Made by a program: the position numbers and the translations under genes | DNA from: Phoronis ovalis | Lineage: Eukaryota; Phoronida; Phoronidae | Reading direction: 5' to 3' | DNA length: 18,560 nt | NCBI GenBank assembly: GCA_028565635.1 | Contig: JAOXYB010017807.1 | Coordinates: forward strand, 1-18,560 | Part shown: piece by piece, positions 1 through 9,711 of the stretch | How positions within the stretch are numbered: the first letter of the stretch is position 1 | Layout of the letters: each line of letters opens with the position of its first letter | Notes under the pieces: generated by a model | Database searches by the model: none | What the model saw: the letters and a program-made list of their open reading frames with translations, nothing else | Told to the model about the DNA's origin: nothing

Positions 1-207
1 AAAATGAATAATAAAATATCCCACAGTTGAAGTTTTAAAATTATATATCGTTGTTCAAATTATGGACAATAAGTTTGGAAGGAATTGATAAAATCGTTGT
101 AAAGTGTCCAATTTCATAGCTTCCTACCATCAATGTATAACTTATACAACTATTGTATCACTGCCTACTCTTCTGAAAATTATAATGTAACAATTCATTT
201 TAATTAC
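1..207 (-). other. MEI1-like intron, partial
   Basis: AT-rich sequence after the GTAATTA donor at 207. No acceptor followed by an open frame in the required phase is seen before the window edge. Confidence 0.55.
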
Positions 208-442
208 CTAATCATACTAATTAGTGCTCTAATTGCAGCAGAAACCACCCTGAGGTCCAGGTGCTGAATACCTTGGCTTATCAGACCCAGACATGTCTTA
301 GTAAGACGAGGACTAACAAATACTTTCATGTTTTCTGGCTGTTTTAGAAGAATTGTTCCGAGTAGTTCCACTCCTTGGCTGATGATTTGCTGGTTTTTTG
401 TTTTAAAACATTGTTCAATTGATCTAATTAACGATTCCGTAC
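208..442 (-). CDS. MEI1: MEI1-like gene, 235-nt exon (last in window)
   Basis: Acceptor tgttttag and donor GTAATTA bound this exon. It opens in phase 1 with TESLIRSIEQCFKTKNQQII, continues SQGVELLGTILLKQPENMKV and FVSPRLTKTCLGLISQG, and ends near VVSAAIRALISMI in phase 2. The pairing of a QG(V/L)xLL helix with KQPE-type spacing is what I recall after the KCHxVYG motif in MEI1. The gene must continue to the left of position 1. Confidence 0.78.
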
Positions 443-3400
443 CTAAAACAAAACATACTTAATTCGAATAATACTAAAGAATTGCTGCTTAATCAATTCC
501 ACCTTCTTTGAGGCAGCTATTAGTTAGCTCACCCTGTTTGACATGAAGATGTTATTTCAGAGACTGAGGAGCAAAAATGGTAAGTATTACCAGTAAGAAG
601 TGCATCTGTAAAACCTTATTTTGGCTCAAGTACCAAACTGTAGACAATTGTGATAAGTTATTTCTAGGCCCAGACCAGTGTTTGGATGGTACTGCTAGAT
701 ATTTTTGTCAATAAGGTGATCATACAAAATTTCTTCACCACATGAATTACATTGCAGACAGCAAAAAACGACAAAACTTTTTAAATATATCATGTCCTAC
801 AATGAGTGATGTGGTTAATTATGATTATTATTATTTTTAATTGCACTAAGAGTTCCATCAGCTTTTTAGGAGGTCAAAAACAAGCAAAAATGCTTCTTAA
901 CTATGCATTTGCAATAATTTAGTTTGGCAGATCAGTAACAAAACAGCTTACAGAACTAGAGGAAAAATAAAACATTCACTAAACACAAACCGTAAACAGC
1001 GTGACATTTCGTAAAGAAAGTTTCCACTTTGGTAAACAAAAGCAGACAACAAAATATCGAATTCAGTAGTAGTTCATTGCAGGTAGCTAAGGCTTCATAC
1101 AGGAATTCTGTAAAAATATCATATCCACAGAAACCAATGTTTCGTACCATATACGCAATATTTTTGTGAAAGGTACAATTAAATCTTCATCTTATGCTTT
1201 TGCATGATGGGTTGACTACCGGTTATAAACCCATAACTGCCAGGCACTTATGTCCCTGACTATCATAAAACTTCATTTGGCGACCTAAGTGCTTCTAACA
1301 AAGACAATTTTTTACATATCGGACATTGTGTCGGTTTTTCATCACTGAGTAGTTTACCCAATTTTAGATAATATATAAATTTTATAATATGCTTTCATAA
1401 TATTTCAACAGAGCAGTTTAATCTTACCTACAATATCTGCTTCTAGCAGCAAATTTCCAAAGCTAAGATCTTTGACCAATATTTCACATACACATTGTGT
1501 GGCAGCTACTTGTATGATGCTATGCTTATTCACAAGCAACTTCTTTAAACATGATGGTAATGTGGCGCCATCTTGTGCTAAATTCATAAGAACTTGAAGT
1601 TGGTGGTCTGTCTTAAGTAGATGCTTTAATAAACCTAAAAAAGACAGTATAGAAAATAAGCAGTAATTGGACTCTGTTGCTATTATTATTTTAATTATAT
1701 TTAATTTAAGTATATTAGGTTAATATTTACATTTCTTCATTGTTTGTCCTGCATGTACTTGTTTACAATTGTTTGCGGGATATTTCGCTACCGATCATGG
1801 AGTATATTGTGCATTTTAAGCAACTGTTATGTGGGAACAACTGTTACCGCATAGCTGTAAAATTTTTTTGTCAGAATTGAAAGCGTAAATTTCCTAAATT
1901 ATGGTCAGTAGAAAATTGTTCAAAAAATATCTCCTTTTCGTTAAAAATGGGCATGGTCATTGTAGCTGGAAACGGACACCTGGAGTAGGCGACAGATAGA
2001 TTCTGATTCTAGCTTTCACTTGATACCAAAAAAACTTTTGTTTGCCAGGGGGTGCTATCAAAATGAAAACTAGGCACTGTGACAATATAAATTGTGATAT
2101 GTGATAGAGTATATATACTAATCTCCCTGGGAAAATCTTGCCAACTAGTGAATGAGATATCGATAAAGGAATCATTATGATTATTGTGGTTGGAGCTTTT
2201 ATTTCCCTCTTTATATAAAACCCCAGGCAAATCAACAGACGAAATATCTGTTATTGTATTACTTTAGTACTAACCTAGTGCATTACTGCAAGTTTCCATC
2301 GACTGAGTGTTATTTAGTAGGTTAATTAACTCCCCTGATAATGGTTCAAAAACATGTGGAGACAATTCCACATATTGGCATATATGTACCAAAACAAATA
2401 AGATGGAATTTTGAACTTCTTCATTTGGGTAACTTATGCCAGAACACAGGTAGCCTATGAATGCACCTGAAACATAAACAAACACATCTGATAGCATTTT
2501 TAGACACTTGTACTTCAGAGCTTTATTTGGGACAGCTTCTGCTTGAGAGAATTAGAGACAGCACAGAAAGTAACATAATGCATTACAAGTATAAAATAAT
2601 TTACATTTCTGAATTTGGGCATTAGTATAAGCCAGCAAGCCAACAAAACACTGAATACAAACAACTCTGTCTCTAACTGAAAATATATCTGACCCCCTAT
2701 CTAAGTCTGTAACTCTGTTACAAGCAGGTTGACTGCAATGATCATTCCTCACAAGTAATTCTTTGATGCAGGGATATGTTTGCAAGTCAAGTGCCTGCAG
2801 TTAAACCCAAATTAACCTTTTGACACCAGCCTATGTCTTGTTAGCCACCATGTAAGACATTGTAGCATGCTAATAAGTCCATCTCAGATTTCAGTAACCT
2901 ATGCACCATATGTTAATTTTCAATGCTGTAAAATTTATGTCTTTCATAAATTGCAATACTGTAAAATGTAATTATTTTGGTTTCGGCATATAGGTTATCT
3001 GTGATTGGACACTCACAAACTGAAAATTTAATTAGTCTAAGCAGCTATTTTTCTGAAAAAGTTTTTCTTACAGTTTTGCTAAAAATTTGTGCAGTAAAAT
3101 AATTGACACTAGAGTAGCTTTTTTGTACATTTTAAGGAGCAAAATCTTAACTGTTCCTATTCCATATTACATACTGAAGTATATTTACATGATACACTAA
3201 ATATACCGTAGTTCGTTTTTATTGTGGTAAAAGTTTTTCTAAGTTATTAATCAAAAATGTTTTTTTAAAATGTAATTTGCAGATGCATATGAATTTTGAT
3301 AAGCTACAAACATCTGAAAAATTGGGGTGTTTCAAATATTTTGATTATTAGCCAGGCTCACAAAACATTGTAATATCGCACAGATTTCCTTGAAATAGAG

Positions 3401-6400
3401 AGCTTAAGCTTATAAAACATCACCTATATATAAATCACAACATATAAAAAATAATGCAAAAATTTTTAAATTATGTTAAAACGTCAAATTTGTTCTTGAA
3501 AAATAGAGATGCAGGAAAAATTAAATCTGGAAAATGGGTGTGAATTAATGAATTGGGAGCAACTATTAGAATCTGGAAAAGGGGTTTGAATCAAGCTAGG
3601 GAAATTATAATAAAATCTGCAAAAGATACAACTTGGAACTGTTTTAATCTTTACCGTAAATATACAAATATTTAAGCCCCGAAAACCATGAAAGGGTACC
3701 ACAACATCATGATACAGATACTGAAATACCTTGGTACGGTTGCTCAGTTTATGGTGAAGTTATGGTTTCCTAGAATCCAGAGCTGTTTTTAACTCACTGG
3801 AAATAACAGACATGCCATATAAGGTTGTCTGCAAGATGACTGCAGCTTATTAACAACTTGCATTCAAACCAATAAGATAGCTAAATGTGCAAAAATATTA
3901 CACTTCTAAAGTTCTATTAAAATATCAATCGTTCGAATAATAACACGTTAATTCTGTCAATTTTATCAAGGTGTACTTGGTTAAGTATGAATTCAAAAAA
4001 AAAATCCAAACTTCAAATGAAAAACAAATGTTATACAAAACAAGAAACCAAATTATGAACAAGCTTCATTCAGTGCTCAGCTGTTAAAAGTTTGCCTGGA
4101 TGTTAACAACAAGAAATTAATGAATATTAAATTAATGAATACCAACAATAATTCTATAATAACCATTCCATTAAGGTATAGTACCGAATGTTGGCATTAG
4201 GATAGACTATAGTGCAAACTATAACATATAGCCATGTAGGAGTATATTTATTTCATACCAATACAAGGTTGTACAAGCATAAAGTAAACTTTGCCAGGAA
4301 ATTCCATTTACCATCAGGAAAATGTCAAGTTAATAAATACTGAGCCACATAGATACAGCCATCATAGCAACTTTTTGCCTGGTTACCTTGGTTTCTATGC
4401 AGGTGGACAGCCAGCTGTGGTATTTCATTCAATAATCTGCCAGTGAAATAGAATTTTGGAAAACTCCTAATGTAGTTGCAAGCTGTCAATGACTAAAAAG
4501 ATCCCAAAAAATAACAAATGCATTCAATTTAAGAATAAGATTATCACTACACAATTTTATTCTGTGATTTTTATTCAAAATTTAGCGTACAGTTAGAAAC
4601 AGCGCCTCCGATCCGGTGCCTCCACAAAAAACTTATACTTGTTCAGGGCGCCAATGAACTTCAGTACATAAACCTTGCATTATTTATCAACATTTTATCT
4701 ATCCATGTTTGGGGTTTACATACATAATATCATTGGCCCAGCAACATGTATATACTAATTTAATGGAGAACACTGAGTTTGAATTTTCATTAAGAAGTCA
4801 GAAGCAGTTGTATAAAGTTTATACTTCATGCAACATTACCAGCACACAAGTACAACATAATATATACATACCATTGATGGAATTTACATTGGCTAGGATA
4901 TTCTATAAACCTGTTCAGCATTACCTCATAAGTAAGTTAATAAATTAAATTATACAATAAATAGATATCATAACAGCCAGGGCTCACTCACTAATCTCAC
5001 TTATGTATAATAAGAATGCAGTGAGCACAAATATCAAAAGAATATGAATTATTAACAAGAACAGGTTTTTAGGTTATCAATCTGATCACTCTCAGATAGC
5101 TTGCCTTTAAGCTTAGAAATTAGTTGACAATTTTACATTTATTTCTTCCTTTATAAAACTAAAAACAATAAATTAATTATTTTTAGTAGTGAATTTATTT
5201 TTTCTGTTCGGAATCATAAACCATATATTTAAATATGACTAAATATAAGTTACGCAGTTATAACTTATGAACAGTTAGGCAATTTTAGTGGAAATATGTC
5301 AGTTTGAAAAAAGCGTAATAACAAACTTTATAGATATCCAGACTAAGCCCAATCGAGCTCCCAGATTGAAGAACTGAAGGATATGGATTTCAGTTCAGTT
5401 TAAAAGTCAATACACCCGCACTGTAATCATCTCAACATGACTAGATGTACATACATAACCTACGTTTTATTGCTTGGATCCAATGAAAGTTTGAGAATCT
5501 GCTATGTAGATTGAATGCAGTGGTAATAAAATCTAACACATATATAGGTATGTCTGCAATATTAATAAAGCAAAACAGTATTTGTGATAGTTCAATAACT
5601 TAATTAGCTATCAATAAAAATTTTGATCAGTAAAAATGAGACTTTTCATGGAGCCACTGTGACTGTGCATTATAGATAGCGTTTAGACATATACAAATTA
5701 AAAATTAAAAAAAAAAAAAAAATTCCGACAGCTAATAGAGAAATTCAATAATCATACACTGAAGCATACCCTTTGCAGATTCACAAAAAACAAACATAAT
5801 GGCACAGTAATTTCAGTTCATCACGACGTATAATAACAAAATGAAATACAGCAGAGTCTTAACTTGCCCATGACAGCCTGCCTAAAAAGTTTAACATAGA
5901 TCATTAGTTTAAGAGGTAAATCTCTATGCAGCACATATTATATTTTCAATGTGTATATATGTGCTTTACTACTAAAATTATACATTTTCAAAATTTCATT
6001 CCTATTCCTTCATAGCCATAAGAAAAAAATTAATTAATCATAAACTTAAAAAATTTAAGCAATGCATTAACTTTATGTTTAATCATTAAGAAAGGTAGCA
6101 TTATCAGAATAAAACTAATAATATCTAATAAAAATCATTTTAAACTTTTGCAAGATAAAAAAAATGTTCTTCAGTTTCTCATGCTATTTAGAAACTATGT
6201 TACCTAAAGTAAAATTAAGTTTAATAAGACATAATAAGCCTAGTAAAGAAATGCTTCTATTCTCCATTATCTATTGAATGAACTGCCAGTGAGTGATTAT
6301 TCATAAACTTACTCAGTTATTGGATAATAGTAACTAATTGTGGGCTAATAAGCTGATTATTACCTAACAAGGGATATTAGGCAGTGCAGAAAACTACCTG

Positions 6401-8960
6401 CTCAGGACTGGCTTGAATGAAACAGCCTGTCTAGATCACAAATAACTTTTCAACAACTATCATTTTTATAACATTTACTTTCGATTTATTATACAGTTTG
6501 CATTTTGTAAATAATACTTCAATTTAAGGCTTGCAGGCATTAGAAATAGAAAAAATATATAAATTTAACATTGCCAATATTGTTAGACTTGGAAGGCACT
6601 AAATACCCAGAAAGTTATGCTTGTTACACACAATTTTAAATATTTTAATCAAAATAAGTTTATTAGTTCTTTTTGGAATACCAAAAGAATTCTGTCCATA
6701 AACTAAAGAATTAGTGCATATTATTTTAAATACCAGAAACCAGAATTTAGCTGTACTATTAGCCATTTTTTAGCAGTGAGGTACAGATTACTTTTTTTTA
6801 TATACACTTCGTTCTATTTGTTCAATAGCACACTGCTATCTTCTTTTGCAGAATTGTGCTAATTATCTATTTTACTCTTTCCTAGCTGTGTCTATTATGG
6901 CTAGATTTCAAAGGTTTTACTGGGTAAGTACCCATCCAATTAACCTGTCAGTCTAAGAATAGGGACCTTTTGACATATAAATATCAAGTATATATATGTA
7001 TTTATGTTCAAGTCTTCCAGCAGGAATCCAATTATCTAGTAATCACTAAAAATAACATGAACTGAGAATAAGTCACATATTAGTATGCAGTACCAAAAAA
7101 ACACTGTAGTCTCAGTTTTAAATAAGCAAAGGATTCAAGAATGAATAAAGTGCAGAAAAAAAAATTATGATCCCTTGATCCACTCCCCAAATCCACAATT
7201 CAATGTGACAAAAATTTGATCCTCTGTAATATCATATGCACATATAACAGTTACTTATGAAAACCATAGAAAAACACTACATTTGATCTGCAATATTTAG
7301 CAAATCAAATGCCCCATTGACTCTAATACCTGATTGTCACTAAAATCTTTTGTGTGCTAAAAATTGTGTGTGTTTAGTGTTCCTCATCTGAGAGTGACAA
7401 CATGAATAATATTTCTAAACATTAGACAAAAAAAATTAAGCACTTCCAGTTCAACAAGAAAATTACACAAACTCTTGACATAAAAAAACACAGCATACAG
7501 CGTACACTAAAAAGTAAGCAGCATCGTATGAGTCTAAAAAGAACAGTGAAATCCATTTGTATGTCGGAATCAAAAAATCACTGCATTCAACCCATTATGG
7601 GCAAGATGACAAGATTCACCAATTATACCTCTTGAATGCATTTATCCACAAGCAACAAGATGAGATCCTCAGATTGTACGTTAACGACCAGCAATACCAA
7701 ACCTGCAACCAATTCATGTCTATAATATTATGCTACATTTCAATATACCTTATGATGTACATCTACATGACTAATGCAACACTGTTAAATACAAACTACT
7801 TCTACTATTGGCAATACCTGCTGCTACCATTCTCACACCGAGTATAATTCTACAGCTTTGCGTTTTACATGCCATTTCGTAAGAAAATTTTCATGTCTAT
7901 ACTGGAAGCAGGGCATCTGAAATTAAGTTATTTCTACTAAGTTTTACCTTCAATTGCCATGGAGACAAATACTTCGTCCGAGTATTCAGTCAAATCTGAA
8001 AGGTAAAATTTTAACCATAATCACATACTTCATTTAGCGCTAATTCATTATATACTATTATATATAGTCCAAGCTAATATTAAATGATCCATTTCAAAGG
8101 ATCTCAACAGCCAATTTCATGTAATAAAATGTTTAAAGTTTTTGAGGGGAATTTTACATAGCAAATCTGCAGTTTAAACAGGCAGATTCACAGGCAAAAA
8201 AAAAATTTGTTAGGAGCGAAAGCTGCCTTTGCCTATTTGATCCCTCTCACAATCAGCGCAGTCATCAAACTGGCTACGGCCTTTAGAGCTGTTTTAAAAT
8301 CAAGAGTGATATGAAAATCTGCCCCAGTAGTGAATTCCTATGTAGATCCATATAGGGGGCTCTCATTGCATGGGGAGTTTTTCACATTAGTCTAGGAGAT
8401 CCTTCACTAAGAGTTTCTTTGATGTTTCAAGTATAAGAAAGGGTAATATGTTTATAACTTTCAGTCCACAAACGGATCATGGTTTTATCTTATCTTACCC
8501 ATTATTCAAGTTTTAATAATTTTTGGCTGTCACAACATCTTACATTTCATAAAAATCACTGCATTCCAGGTTCAAATATTTAGCCAAGGAAAGAAAGGTT
8601 AGAATCTGAAGGGGACGAGCTTCTGGGGTTTTACTGGAATCTGATGTCTTAACTAATTCTAATGGATTGAGTTACAGAATATGTTTAAATTATGAAATAA
8701 ATATTCTCACCTAATAAAATCATGCATATATGAGTAGCCACAACAGAATCAAGCTTTAACAGCGATACAAATTCTTCTTTATGCTTGTCAACAAATCCCA
8801 AAAATTCGGACAAAATCAAATTTTTTTTAACATGTACTAGATCTTTGTCTTCCAAATATTCCATGATGCAAGCAATGCACATTTGGAACGGAGCATGGTG
8901 AGGAATCAGCCAGTGAGATGCGTGATCTACATGGTTGGATGTTGGTTGCAAAATATCCAT
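208..8960 (-). CDS. MEI1: MEI1-like armadillo-repeat protein, N-terminal ~373 codons (7 exons, 3' end outside window)
   Basis: Joining 8960-8711, 7995-7948, 2676-2605, 2466-2275, 1634-1428, 1107-991 and 442-208 gives one open frame of 1121 nt with GT-AG borders at every junction. The product is a run of amphipathic helices of armadillo/HEAT type with no signal peptide or membrane segment. Two stretches match what I remember of vertebrate MEI1: the segment ending FFTKCHAVYG, followed directly by an ESLIRSIEQ-like helix, and a later LLGTILLKQPE motif. MEI1 (PRD1 in plants) is a nuclear meiotic-prophase protein of the machinery that promotes SPO11-dependent DNA double-strand breaks. The chosen start ATG at 8960 has G at -3 and +4 and an in-frame TGA three codons upstream. 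The first six coding introns are all phase 1; the last one seen is phase 2. The C-terminal part lies beyond position 1. Another ARM-repeat family is the main alternative. Confidence 0.72.
443..990 (-). other. MEI1-like intron
   Basis: This 548-bp intron lies between donor GTTTGT at 990 and acceptor tgttttag at 443. It is AT-rich with small homopolymer and TTA runs near 825-840. I see no repeat or RNA gene in it. Confidence 0.65.
991..1107 (-). CDS. MEI1: MEI1-like gene, 117-nt exon carrying the most family-specific motif
   Basis: Acceptor ggatatgatatttttacag and donor GTTTGTGTT bound a 117-nt phase 1-1 exon. It reads FLYEALATCNELLLNSIFCC, then LLLFTKVETFFTKCHAVYG. The FFxKCHxVYG end is the stretch that I associate with MEI1 from vertebrates, and it runs straight into the helix of the next exon as in that family. 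The donor has T at +3 but keeps G at +5. Confidence 0.75.
1108..1427 (-). other. MEI1-like intron
   Basis: This 320-bp intron lies between two well supported exons. It is slightly richer in GC than its neighbours around 1200-1300, where an imperfect inverted pair (gggttgac and ggttataaaccc) occurs. No known element recognised. Confidence 0.65.
1428..1634 (-). CDS. MEI1: MEI1-like gene, 207-nt exon
   Basis: Acceptor gtctttttttag-type and a consensus GTAAGATT donor bound a 207-nt phase 1-1 exon. It opens with LLKHLLKTDHQLQVLMNLAQ and continues through LPSCLKKLLVNKHSIIQVAA and TQCVCEILVKDLSF to LLLEADIV. Regular hydrophobic spacing and the pattern H1-H2-H3 fit one and a half armadillo repeats. 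Confidence 0.8.
1635..2274 (-). other. MEI1-like intron with a possible transposon-end remnant
   Basis: This 640-bp intron contains open frames of up to 92 codons on the minus strand, which look like chance. At about 2047-2076 the plus strand reads CCAGGGGGTGCTATCAAAAT followed by GAAAACTAGG, loosely like the end of the inverted-repeat element at 9712, but no partner end is seen. Confidence 0.55.
2275..2466 (-). CDS. MEI1: MEI1-like gene, 192-nt exon
   Basis: Acceptor tgtttatgtttcag and donor GTTAGTAC bound a 192-nt phase 1-1 exon. It reads AFIGYLCSG, then NEEVQNSILFVLVHICQYVE, then FEPLSGELINLLNNTQSMET, ending SNAL. These are two or three amphipathic helices of armadillo type, with a loop that would face the next repeat. 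Confidence 0.78.
2605..2676 (-). CDS. MEI1: MEI1-like gene, 72-nt exon
   Basis: The acceptor is a strong gatatattttcag and the donor is GTAAATTA. The 24 codons read RDRVVCIQCFVGLLAYTNAQ then IQK, a typical armadillo helix, entering and leaving in phase 1. It lies about 5.3 kb downstream of the 48-nt exon in transcription order. Because flanking exons share phase 1, a transcript that skips it would still be in frame, so it could be a cassette exon. Confidence 0.65.
3522..3625. repeat. Degenerate ~45-bp tandem repeat, about 2.3 units
   Basis: Starts at 3522, 3567 and about 3612 each carry a version of TARAATCTGGAAAAGGGGTT, and the text between them also aligns (AATTGGGAGCAACTATTAG against AGCTAGGGAAATTATAATA). 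The units are diverged, so this is an old duplication. Confidence 0.4.
4114..4141. repeat. Short direct repeat, AAATTAATGAATA twice
   Basis: The 13-mer at 4114-4126 recurs at 4129-4141 with two bases between. It is a local slippage-type duplication in AT-rich intron sequence. Confidence 0.6.
5707..5721. repeat. Poly-A run in intron
   Basis: An uninterrupted A-run of about 15 bases follows AAATTAAAAATT. It may be a simple repeat or the tail of an old retroposed sequence; no body of a retroposon is recognised beside it. Confidence 0.5.
7948..7995 (-). CDS. MEI1: MEI1-like gene, 48-nt micro-exon
   Basis: The exon lies between acceptor ttttacctttcag and donor GTAAAAC. It completes an Asp codon from the previous exon and reads LTEYSDEVFVSMAIE, then leaves one base (phase 1). 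It contains no stop in this frame, and its 16 codons extend the helix MILL-D-LTEY smoothly. It is too short to be found by ORF length; the support is the two good splice sites and matching phase on both sides. Confidence 0.68.
7996..8710 (-). other. MEI1-like intron with a GC-richer insert-like block
   Basis: This 715-bp intron separates the first coding exon from the 48-nt exon. Bases about 8180-8400 differ in composition from their surroundings: GC-richer, with a run of ten A at 8196-8205 at one edge. This may be a SINE-like insertion, but no tRNA-type promoter boxes are clear. Confidence 0.5.
8711..8960 (-). CDS. MEI1: MEI1-like gene, first coding exon (residues 1-83)
   Basis: This exon opens with MDILQPTSN and encodes a helix-rich N-terminus (ASHWLIPHHAPFQMCIACIM, then EYLEDKDLVHVKKNLILSEF). 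It ends TTA-G before a GTGAGA donor, leaving phase 1. In-frame TGA at 8969-8967 precedes the ATG, so the protein starts here unless a weak acceptor at about 8934 (tgtag) is used instead. A better acceptor (ttttgtcttgtag) lies just upstream, ending at 8988, so bases 8987-8961 would be 5' UTR and a further non-coding exon would lie upstream. The SHWLIP stretch resembles the WLLP region I recall near the start of mammalian MEI1. Confidence 0.75.
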
Positions 8961-9703
8961 TTCGTATCATTCAAAAAAGTAAAAATTCTACAAGACAAAA
9001 CATTACATGAACTTCAAAAGCATCTAAATATAAAACCGTTAGTACTGATCATGTTTCAAAATAATTTCCAACAAAACAAAAAATGTTCATGTGTAATCTG
9101 TATTTACATCTGTGTATGAAGCAGAACCAATACTGGCGAGCACTTGGAGGAGTGGATGACATGATACATGGTGTTAGGGATTTTTTGAGGCTTCTACCAA
9201 CATATCTTGGTTTGTGCTGTTGTCTTCTAATTGATTCCATACAAAGACAAAAAATATTTTTGTATTGTTCTGTCAGTTGCAGATGTTAGTTTGATGAAGT
9301 TTAAGTTGTCCGTTTAAATGTAATTTTATTAACCAAGCAATTTTTGCATATGATCATCAAATTGTTTCGGTTTCACATAATGCTATTGGTAATTTTGCAG
9401 CTGGTTTCTGTCGTTTGCCCAGTGTATTCATATCCTGTTGCAAACATACCTACACCATACAATTGGTCCATATTCCAATTGAACTCAAAAGCAAGAGATT
9501 GGCATAATTTCAAGCAGCAGTGCTCAACCTTTTGTCTTAATAGCTAAGTAAAGTTTGCTTTCTCACACAAAGAAAGAATTTTGTTCTGCCATGTCAGATC
9601 GTCCAGTGATGACGATTACTATCTAAGGGTTCGATTTAACCTGTTTGAGAAGTGTGTTACCTCAGATATTCATAATACTGAAAATTCATGAAACTTCTCT
9701 TAG
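8961..9703. other. Upstream flank of the MEI1-like gene
   Basis: Bases 8961-8987 are probable 5' UTR on the minus strand. The stretch 9049-9290 is open on both strands for 60-70 codons and may hold an upstream exon of the minus-strand gene, but no clear splice pair was found. A small signal-peptide-like ORF follows on the plus strand at 9350-9547. Confidence 0.4.
9350..9547 (+). CDS. Possible small secreted peptide, 65 residues (uncertain)
   Basis: From ATG at 9350 the frame gives a short basic start (MIIKLFRFH), a hydrophobic core (IMLLVILQLVSVVCPVY), a plausible signal-peptidase site near YSYPVA, then a roughly 35-residue tail with two cysteines near the end (CSTFC) and stop TAA. This is the layout of a small secreted peptide. 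Against it: no homologue is recognised, no promoter or polyadenylation signal is evident, the start context (catATGA) is weak, and the fragment ttggtaattttgcag inside it looks more like a splice acceptor. Chance ORFs of this length are expected in the window. Confidence 0.2.
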   Translation: MIIKLFRFHIMLLVILQLVSVVCPVYSYPVANIPTPYNWSIFQLNSKARDWHNFKQQCSTFCLNS

Positions 9704-9711
9704 TCTGGAAT
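9704..9711. repeat. Putative 8-bp target-site duplication, left
   Basis: TCTGGAAT abuts the left inverted repeat and pairs with TCTAGAAT at 10048-10055; seven of eight bases agree. Confidence 0.55.

Larger units (their letters stand above)
2677..7947 (-). other. Large MEI1-like intron (5.3 kb)
   Basis: The interval between the 48-nt and 72-nt exons is strongly AT-rich with many stops in all frames. It holds a weak 45-bp repeat at 3522-3625, a 13-bp direct duplication at 4114-4141, a GC-richer patch at 4601-4660 and an A-run near 5707-5721. Open frames at 4709-4948 and 7557-7847 on the plus strand have AT-driven composition and no recognisable domain. Additional small minus-strand exons cannot be excluded. 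Confidence 0.55.

Noticed and set aside
1957-2235. Overlapping 92- and 73-codon minus-strand frames, considered as extra MEI1-like exons
   Set aside because: Neither shows armadillo-like helices, and the flanking exons already join in matching phase without them.
4709-4948. 79-codon plus-strand open frame
   Set aside because: No recognisable family, no promoter, and length within chance expectation for this window.
7557-7847. 96-codon plus-strand open frame
   Set aside because: Composition is driven by AT-rich DNA (many Y, I, N, Q), it has no recognisable domain, and it lies antisense within a MEI1-like intron.
9625-9638. GGGTTCGATTT, like a tRNA B box
   Set aside because: The last bases of the B box are wrong, and no A box or cloverleaf stems can be drawn around it.
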